A DNA stretch of 30,903 nt from contig JAICPQ010000004.1 in NCBI GenBank assembly GCA_025929745.1, positions 1-30,903 of the forward strand, written 5' to 3'. The position numbers were made by a program, and so were the translations under genes. The notes under the pieces are model-generated. The model did no database searches. It had not been told where the DNA came from and saw only the letters and a list, made by a program, of their open reading frames with translations. The first letter of the stretch is position 1. Each line of letters opens with the position of its first letter. The stretch comes from Burkholderiales bacterium (GTDB lineage Bacteria > Pseudomonadota > Gammaproteobacteria > Burkholderiales > SG8-39). Below, piece by piece: positions 27,033-30,903 of this stretch.

Positions 27033-28487
27033 CTACATGCGATAGGCGGCCTCGCCGTGCGCGGTGGTATCCAAGCCTTCGCGCTCATCTTCCTCGCTGA
27101 CGCGCAGGCCCATCGTCAGGTCGATCAGCTTGAAGACGACGAAGGCGACGATGCCGGACCAGACGACGGTTGTCAGCACGCCGGTGGCCTGCGTGATGAG
27201 CTGGCCCCAAATCGAATAATCCGCCGACACCTTGTTCGCGACGTAGTCGTAGATGCCCGAACCGCCGAGCGACGGTGCGGCGAAGACGCCGGTGAGCAGC
27301 GCGCCGACGATTCCGCAGACGCCGTGCACGCCGAAGACGTCGAGCGAGTCATCCGCACCGAGCAGGTGCTTGAGGCCGTTCACGCCCCAGAAACCCATGG
27401 CACCCGCGACCGCGCCGATGACCAGTGCGCCGATCAAGCCGACAAAACCGCAGGCCGGCGTGATTGCGACGAGGCCGGCCACGGCGCCCGACGCCGCGCC
27501 GAGGGCTGACGCCTTGCCGCGGGCGAGCGACTCGACCAGCAGCCAGAGCAGTACGGCCGCCGCCGTGGCGATGATGGTATTGAGGAACGCGATCGCCGCA
27601 GTACCCGTCGCCTCGAGGTTGGAGCCGGCATTGAAGCCAAACCAGCCCACCCAGAGAAGACACGCGCCGATCATCGTGAGCGGCAGGCTGTGAGGCGGCA
27701 TGGGCTCCTTGCCGAAGCCGATGCGCTTGCCGAGCACGTACGCCCCCACCAGACCGGCCACGCCGGCGTTGATGTGGACGACCGTGCCGCCTGCAAAGTC
27801 TAGAGCGCCCTTCTGCCAGAGCCAGCCGGCAGCCGCGGTCACCACCTCCAAGCTCTTCGCGTCCGTGATGGCGTCCGGACCATCCCAGTACCACACCATG
27901 TGAGCGATGGGCGCATAGGCGAAGGTGAACCAGAGCACCGCGAAGACGAGCGCGGCCGAGAACTTGATGCGCTCGGCGAAAGAGCCGACGATCAGTCCAC
28001 AGGTGATTGCCGCGAAGGTACATTGGAACGCGACGAAGGCAAGCTCGGGGATCGCCACGCCTTTGGAGAAGGTCGCGGCAAGCGACTCGCCGGTCACGCC
28101 GGAGAGAAAGAGCTTGGACAACCCGCCAAAGAACGCGCCGCCGCCGGTGAAGGTGATCGAATAACCGTAGATCACCCACACAACCGCGATCAAGCAGAAC
28201 GTGACGAAAACCTGCATCAGCACCGAAAGCGTGTTCTTCGAGCGCACCATGCCGCCGTAAAACAGCGCGAGGCCGGGGATCGTCATGAGAATCACCAGCG
28301 CGGTCGAAACGAGCATCCAAGCGGTGTCGCCTTTGTCGACCTTCGGCTTCGCCGGCTCGGCCGCCGCGGGTTTCACCGCCTCCACGGCCGGCTTATCCGG
28401 CGCGGCCGCGGGTTTGTCCTGCGCCATAGCCGCGGCGGCGAAAGCAAGGCACACCGTCATGGCAATCCATGCGAATAGGCTTTTCAT
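27033..28487 (-). CDS. amtB: Ammonium transporter AmtB
   Basis: This is a trimeric inner-membrane ammonium channel. The 484-residue precursor starts at the second of two tandem ATGs (28487), six bases after AAGGAG; the first ATG (28490) would be too close. A signal peptide (to about residue 22, ending AAMAQ) is followed by an Ala/Pro/Lys-rich spacer of about 35 residues and then eleven predicted membrane helices. The paired pore histidines are in GGTVVHINAG and GVHGVCGIVG, and the external aromatic gate region is in the first helices (PGLALFYGGMVR). The cytoplasmic tail, with EEDEREGLDTTAHGEAAY, resembles tails that bind the GlnK T-loop. It lies 10 bp after glnK, the standard pair. The strand, promoter and operator upstream of torF point to nitrogen control. 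Confidence 0.96.
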   Translation of the reverse strand: MKSLFAWIAMTVCLAFAAAAMAQDKPAAAPDKPAVEAVKPAAAEPAKPKVDKGDTAWMLVSTALVILMTIPGLALFYGGMVRSKNTLSVLMQVFVTFCLIAVVWVIYGYSITFTGGGAFFGGLSKLFLSGVTGESLAATFSKGVAIPELAFVAFQCTFAAITCGLIVGSFAERIKFSAALVFAVLWFTFAYAPIAHMVWYWDGPDAITDAKSLEVVTAAAGWLWQKGALDFAGGTVVHINAGVAGLVGAYVLGKRIGFGKEPMPPHSLPLTMIGACLLWVGWFGFNAGSNLEATGTAAIAFLNTIIATAAAVLLWLLVESLARGKASALGAASGAVAGLVAITPACGFVGLIGALVIGAVAGAMGFWGVNGLKHLLGADDSLDVFGVHGVCGIVGALLTGVFAAPSLGGSGIYDYVANKVSADYSIWGQLITQATGVLTTVVWSGIVAFVVFKLIDLTMGLRVSEEDEREGLDTTAHGEAAYRM

Positions 28488-28497
28488 CATGCTCTCC

Positions 28498-28836
28498 TTA
28501 AAGCGCGGCCGCATCGGTTTCGCCGGTGCGGATGCGGATCACTTTTTCCAGATCGAACACAAAGATCTTGCCGTCGCCGATCTTGCCGGTGTTCGCCGAG
28601 CGCTCGATCGCTTCGATCGCCTGTTCGACAAGCTCGGACTTCACCGCGGCCTCGATCTTCACTTTGGGAAGGAAGTCCACCACGTACTCCGCGCCGCGGT
28701 AGAGCTCGGTGTGGCCTTTCTGCCGCCCGAATCCCTTCACCTCGGTGACGGTAATTCCCTGCACGCCGATCGCCGAGAGCGCTTCGCGCACCTCGTCGAG
28801 CTTGAACGGCTTGATGATCGCGGTAACAAGTTTCAT
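28498..28836 (-). CDS. glnK: P-II nitrogen regulatory protein GlnK
   Basis: This 112-residue P-II signal protein senses 2-oxoglutarate, ATP/ADP and nitrogen status. The T-loop contains GHTELYRGAEYVV with Tyr51, the uridylylation site. The B-loop TGKIGDGKIFV (about residues 83-93) and the C-terminal signature are intact. It starts MKLVTAIIKPFKLDEVREAL at an ATG with GAGGAA overlapping the torF stop, so the three genes are translationally linked. Its stop forms part of the amtB ribosome site (TAAGGAG). The amtB linkage favours GlnK over GlnB. When nitrogen is sufficient, the unmodified form blocks AmtB. Confidence 0.95.
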   Translation of the reverse strand: MKLVTAIIKPFKLDEVREALSAIGVQGITVTEVKGFGRQKGHTELYRGAEYVVDFLPKVKIEAAVKSELVEQAIEAIERSANTGKIGDGKIFVFDLEKVIRIRTGETDAAAL

Positions 28837-28843
28837 GGGTTCC

Positions 28844-29647
28844 TCAGAAAGTCTTCGTTACTGACAAGACGATGGTGCTGTCTCCGGTCGACTTGTTGCC
28901 CTTACTTCCGCCGGTGTAGTACCAGCCTTTGTCGGCATCGGTATCGACGTAAGCCGCCCCCAATATCCAGCCTGTCAGGTCGTAGGTAACCCCGAGCTTC
29001 CAGTCCTTGTAATCGAGCTCGCTGTAGTTGTTCACTTCCAGCATGCCGTAGTGCGCGATGATGGAAAGTTGCTTGGTCATCGGTACCGTCGCAGTGAGGT
29101 CGAGGTACCACGTGCCGTCGGAGCTGGCCCTCGAGCCCAGGAGTGAGCCGGTATCGCGATTGGACCAGTAACCTCCCGCGGCCTGCTCGCTAGCTAATCC
29201 GAAATAGTCGGTAAGCGCGTAGAACAGCTTGGCGGAGAGCCACTGCCAACTTACACCGGCATAAACCTCCCAGTTGTCGAACTTCGCCGTGCCCGCGCCG
29301 CCATCGAACTCCGCGTTCGGATACCAGTAATAAATCGTCCCAACGTCAATACCGATATCGCCAAACGATCTCTTGTATCCAGCATAGAAGTCCATCTCGA
29401 TGCCCGAACCGCCCGTGAACACCTGACTCGCGACGTTCGAGTTCCAGTTGCCGACATAGATGCCGCTCGGATGCGTGTAGTCGATGCCGCCTTGGATCGC
29501 CGGCCCGAGGTAGGTCTGCGATATCCCGCGAAAACGGTAATCGCTCGCAATGGTCATGTTTCCGGTCACGGGCGACGATTCGGCGCTGGCTGCGAGTGGC
29601 GCGGCTACCGCCGCTGCCACGGCCAGAGAAAGAATGGTTTGACGCAT
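28844..29647 (-). CDS. TorF-family putative outer-membrane porin
   Basis: This 267-residue exported protein is of the TorF (TIGR02001) family. The signal peptide is MRQTILSLAVAAAVAAPLAASA. The mature chain consists of alternating amphipathic beta strands with many aromatic residues (SDYRFRGISQTYLGPAIQGGIDY, MDFYAGYKRSFGDIGIDVGTIYYW) and ends with a C-terminal Phe in SVTKTF, the usual signal for outer-membrane barrel insertion. Family members are often found upstream of glnK-amtB in betaproteobacteria, as here (7 bp to glnK). A pore for a nitrogen compound is plausible but unproven. Its promoter region contains a sigma-54 element and an NtrC-like palindrome. Confidence 0.88.
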   Translation of the reverse strand: MRQTILSLAVAAAVAAPLAASAESSPVTGNMTIASDYRFRGISQTYLGPAIQGGIDYTHPSGIYVGNWNSNVASQVFTGGSGIEMDFYAGYKRSFGDIGIDVGTIYYWYPNAEFDGGAGTAKFDNWEVYAGVSWQWLSAKLFYALTDYFGLASEQAAGGYWSNRDTGSLLGSRASSDGTWYLDLTATVPMTKQLSIIAHYGMLEVNNYSELDYKDWKLGVTYDLTGWILGAAYVDTDADKGWYYTGGSKGNKSTGDSTIVLSVTKTF

Positions 29648-29698
29648 GTTGGAAGAGGTCTCCCTGAGGGGTTGGATGGAGGATGCGGTCGCCTATTA

Positions 29699-29713
29699 GC
29701 ATCCCGTGTGCCA
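29699..29713 (-). promoter_or_regulatory. Sigma-54 (-24/-12) promoter of torF-glnK-amtB
   Basis: The minus strand reads TGGCACACGGGATGC, differing from the TGGCAC-N5-TTGC consensus at one position. GG and GC are separated by exactly 10 bp. The predicted start is near 29688, 40 bp before the torF ATG. Control of glnK-amtB by RpoN is well established in proteobacteria. Confidence 0.8.
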
Positions 29714-29765
29714 TCGCATAAAAGAAAATCGGATCAGATACTTGGCAGACATCGAGGAAACGTCC

Positions 29766-29780
29766 GCACCGTTTCGGTGC
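29766..29780. promoter_or_regulatory. NtrC-like enhancer palindrome
   Basis: GCACC-N5-GGTGC is a perfect inverted repeat matching the core of the NtrC site TGCACC-N5-GGTGCA. Its centre is about 85 bp upstream of the predicted sigma-54 start, a normal enhancer distance. A weaker half-conserved site (GCCCG-N5-GGTGC, 29798-29812) lies 32 bp further, three helical turns away, as in tandem NtrC enhancers. Confidence 0.7.
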
Positions 29781-29826
29781 GCTCCTGCCGCCTGCGCGCC
29801 CGGCGTTGGTGCGATACCTTTGCGCG

Positions 29827-30066
29827 GTGATCGATCCGAAGATCTTCGAAGAGCTGCGCAGCCGAATCGACGAAGCGTTCCGCAACTCGCCTGCACAGGA
29901 CATCGAGAAAAATCTCCGCGCTTTGCTGTCGAGCTGGTTCGAGCGGCTGGATCTGGTGCTGCGCGAAGACTTCGAGGTGCAGAAGAAGCTGCTCGAGCGC
30001 GCGCAGGCGAAGCTCCTCGAGCTCGAAGCGCGCGTAGCCGAGCTCGAAGGCCGCAAGCCGAAGTAA
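29827..30066 (+). CDS. ubiK: Ubiquinone biosynthesis accessory factor UbiK
   Basis: This is a 79-residue coiled-coil protein of the BMFP/YqiC (UbiK) family, which assists ubiquinone biosynthesis together with UbiJ under aerobic conditions. The GTG at 29827 gives MIDPKIFEELRSRIDEAF, the standard family opening; an earlier frame start at 29806 adds seven unrelated residues. The central part (DIEKNLRALLSSWFERLDLVLREDF) and the C-terminal Leu/Glu/Ala-rich heptad region (KLLERAQAKLLELEARVAELEG) are typical. It is divergent from torF and followed 30 bp later by comM. No clear ribosome binding site or promoter is visible. Confidence 0.92.
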   Translation: MIDPKIFEELRSRIDEAFRNSPAQDIEKNLRALLSSWFERLDLVLREDFEVQKKLLERAQAKLLELEARVAELEGRKPK

Positions 30067-30089
30067 ACGCCCGCGCAGGGCGCGCGTTT
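30065..30089 (+). other. GC-rich hairpin between ubiK and comM
   Basis: AAACGC (30065-30070) pairs with GCGTTT (30084-30089), and an inner GCGC/GCGC pair encloses a 3-nt loop, with two unpaired C. It starts in the ubiK stop codon. The T-run is only three bases, so it may be a weak terminator or a processing structure. Confidence 0.35.
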
Positions 30090-30096
30090 CTCCGGC

Positions 30097-30903
30097 ATGA
30101 CCGTCGCCACGGTGGCGAGCCGCGCGCTTGCCGGGATCGATGCGCCCGAAGTGAGCGTGGAAGTTCATCTCGGCCCCGGGCTGCCCTCGTTTCACATCGT
30201 CGGCCTCCCGGACACTGAGGTGCGCGAGGCGCGCGATCGTGTGCGCGCTGCGCTGAACCATGCGCATTTCGAGTTTCCGGCACGCCGCATTACGGTCAAT
30301 CTCGCGCCGGCCGAGCTGCCGAAGGACTCGAGCCGCTTCGATCTGCCCATCGCGCTCGGCATCCTCGCGGCGAGCGGCCAGCTGAGTACGCAGGGCCTCC
30401 CCGGCCAGGAGTTCGCCGGCGAGCTCTCGCTGACGGGCGAGTTGCGCGCAGTGCGTGGCGCGCTCGCCATGGCCCTGGCGGCGCGCGCCGCGGGACGCTC
30501 GTGCGTGCTGCCGGAGGGCAACGCGCCGCAGGCCGCGCTCGCGCAAGGCGCGCGCATTCTGCCCGCGCGCACCCTCCTTGAAGTCGTTGCCCACCTCGCC
30601 GGAGAAGCGCGGCTTCCCCCTTACGCCGGCGAACTGCACACGAGCGCGGCGAGCTATCCGGACTTCAGCGAAGTGAAGGGACAGCAACAGGTGAAGCGCG
30701 CGCTCGAAGTGGCCGCCGCCGGCGGACATAACCTGCTGATGATCGGGCCGCCCGGCTCGGGCAAGTCGATGCTCGCGGCGCGGCTGCCGACGATCCTGCC
30801 GCCGCTCGCGCCGTCGGAGCTGCTTGAGGTCTCGATGATCGCGTCGGTCGCCGGCGAAATCGAAGACGGCGCGCTCACCAACCGCCGGCCGTTCCGCGCG
30901 CCA
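30097..30903 (+). CDS. comM: ComM/YifB family AAA+ ATPase (3' truncated by window edge)
   Basis: The first 269 residues of a Mg-chelatase-like AAA+ protein are present; the gene runs off the window. The ATG at 30097 gives MTVATVASRALAGIDAPEVS, the normal start, followed by the N-terminal Lon-like ChlI domain (FHIVGLPDTEVREARDRVRAAL, ITVNLAPAELPKDSSRFDLPIALGIL). The AAA+ core opens with YPDFSEVKGQQQVKRALEVAAAGGHN and Walker A MIGPPGSGKSMLAARL (about residues 214-229). ComM is a hexameric helicase that promotes branch migration during natural transformation, which links it in function to dprA in this window. Walker B and sensors lie outside. Confidence 0.93.
   Translation, partial: MTVATVASRALAGIDAPEVSVEVHLGPGLPSFHIVGLPDTEVREARDRVRAALNHAHFEFPARRITVNLAPAELPKDSSRFDLPIALGILAASGQLSTQGLPGQEFAGELSLTGELRAVRGALAMALAARAAGRSCVLPEGNAPQAALAQGARILPARTLLEVVAHLAGEARLPPYAGELHTSAASYPDFSEVKGQQQVKRALEVAAAGGHNLLMIGPPGSGKSMLAARLPTILPPLAPSELLEVSMIASVAGEIEDGALTNRRPFRAP

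Noticed and set aside
26252..27088. Large N-terminal extension of the CoA-ligase frame
   Set aside because: It covers the ferredoxin, the regulator and the terminator out of phase; the ligase fold begins at 26251.
29734..29752. Possible plus-strand sigma-54 site TTGGCAGACATCGAGG ahead of ubiK
   Set aside because: The GG is present but the -12 GC is missing at the required 10-bp spacing.
29791..29812. Second NtrC site as a full palindrome
   Set aside because: Only the GGTGC half is conserved; the other half matches 3 of 5. It is noted as a weak companion site rather than a separate feature.

Overview
The window is a high-GC chromosomal segment from a betaproteobacterium, close to the replication origin. 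The assignment rests on gene order: dnaA-dnaN-gyrB, then LysM-dprA-smg-topB, def-fmt-rsmB-DUF4390-ntrY-ntrX, and torF-glnK-amtB next to ubiK and comM. The content, GC richness, and frequent GTG/TTG starts with 4-bp gene overlaps fit the same group. I cannot name a genus. I see no insertion sequence, prophage, CRISPR array, rRNA or tRNA.

Layout. 1-4595 (+): 3' part of dnaA, dnaN and gyrB (initiation, sliding clamp, gyrase). 4561-9896 (-): a LysM protein, dprA, smg and topB, with topB ending inside the 3' end of gyrB. 10002-16566 (+): def, fmt and rsmB (N-terminal formyl handling and 16S rRNA methylation), a DUF4390 exported protein, and an NtrY/NtrX-type two-component pair. 16563-20352 (-): the tiny ribosomal protein gene bTHX and metH. 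metH is headed by a promoter, a SAM-II-like riboswitch and an intrinsic terminator. 20490-20945 (+): a hotdog-fold thioesterase. 20920-26525 (-): a seven-gene aromatic-catabolism operon (ferredoxin, acyl-CoA ligase, FAH-family hydrolase, MaiA/NagL-type isomerase, pcaH, pcaG, pcaB) with a divergent MarR regulator. 27033-29647 (-): torF, glnK and amtB behind a sigma-54 promoter and an NtrC-like palindrome. 29827-30903 (+): ubiK and the 5' part of comM (yifB).

How they work together. The housekeeping blocks are ordinary. The regulation is the richer part. metH appears to be switched off by S-adenosylmethionine, the downstream product of its own pathway, through an attenuator whose antiterminator can be read directly. 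The glnK-amtB operon has the signature of NtrC/sigma-54 nitrogen control. The NtrX-like protein encoded here has lost both its Walker A lysine and the GAFTGA loop, so it should not be able to activate that promoter. The aromatic operon mixes the protocatechuate branch (pcaHGB) with two enzymes that resemble the lower gentisate pathway, plus a CoA ligase. A thioesterase lies at its far end.

Start codons are notable. fmt and pcaB have no usable ATG/GTG/TTG where homology requires the start, and both appear to begin at CTG. I found no wholly new multi-gene system. The most interesting items are the metH riboswitch, the ATPase-dead NtrX and the mixed aromatic cluster.
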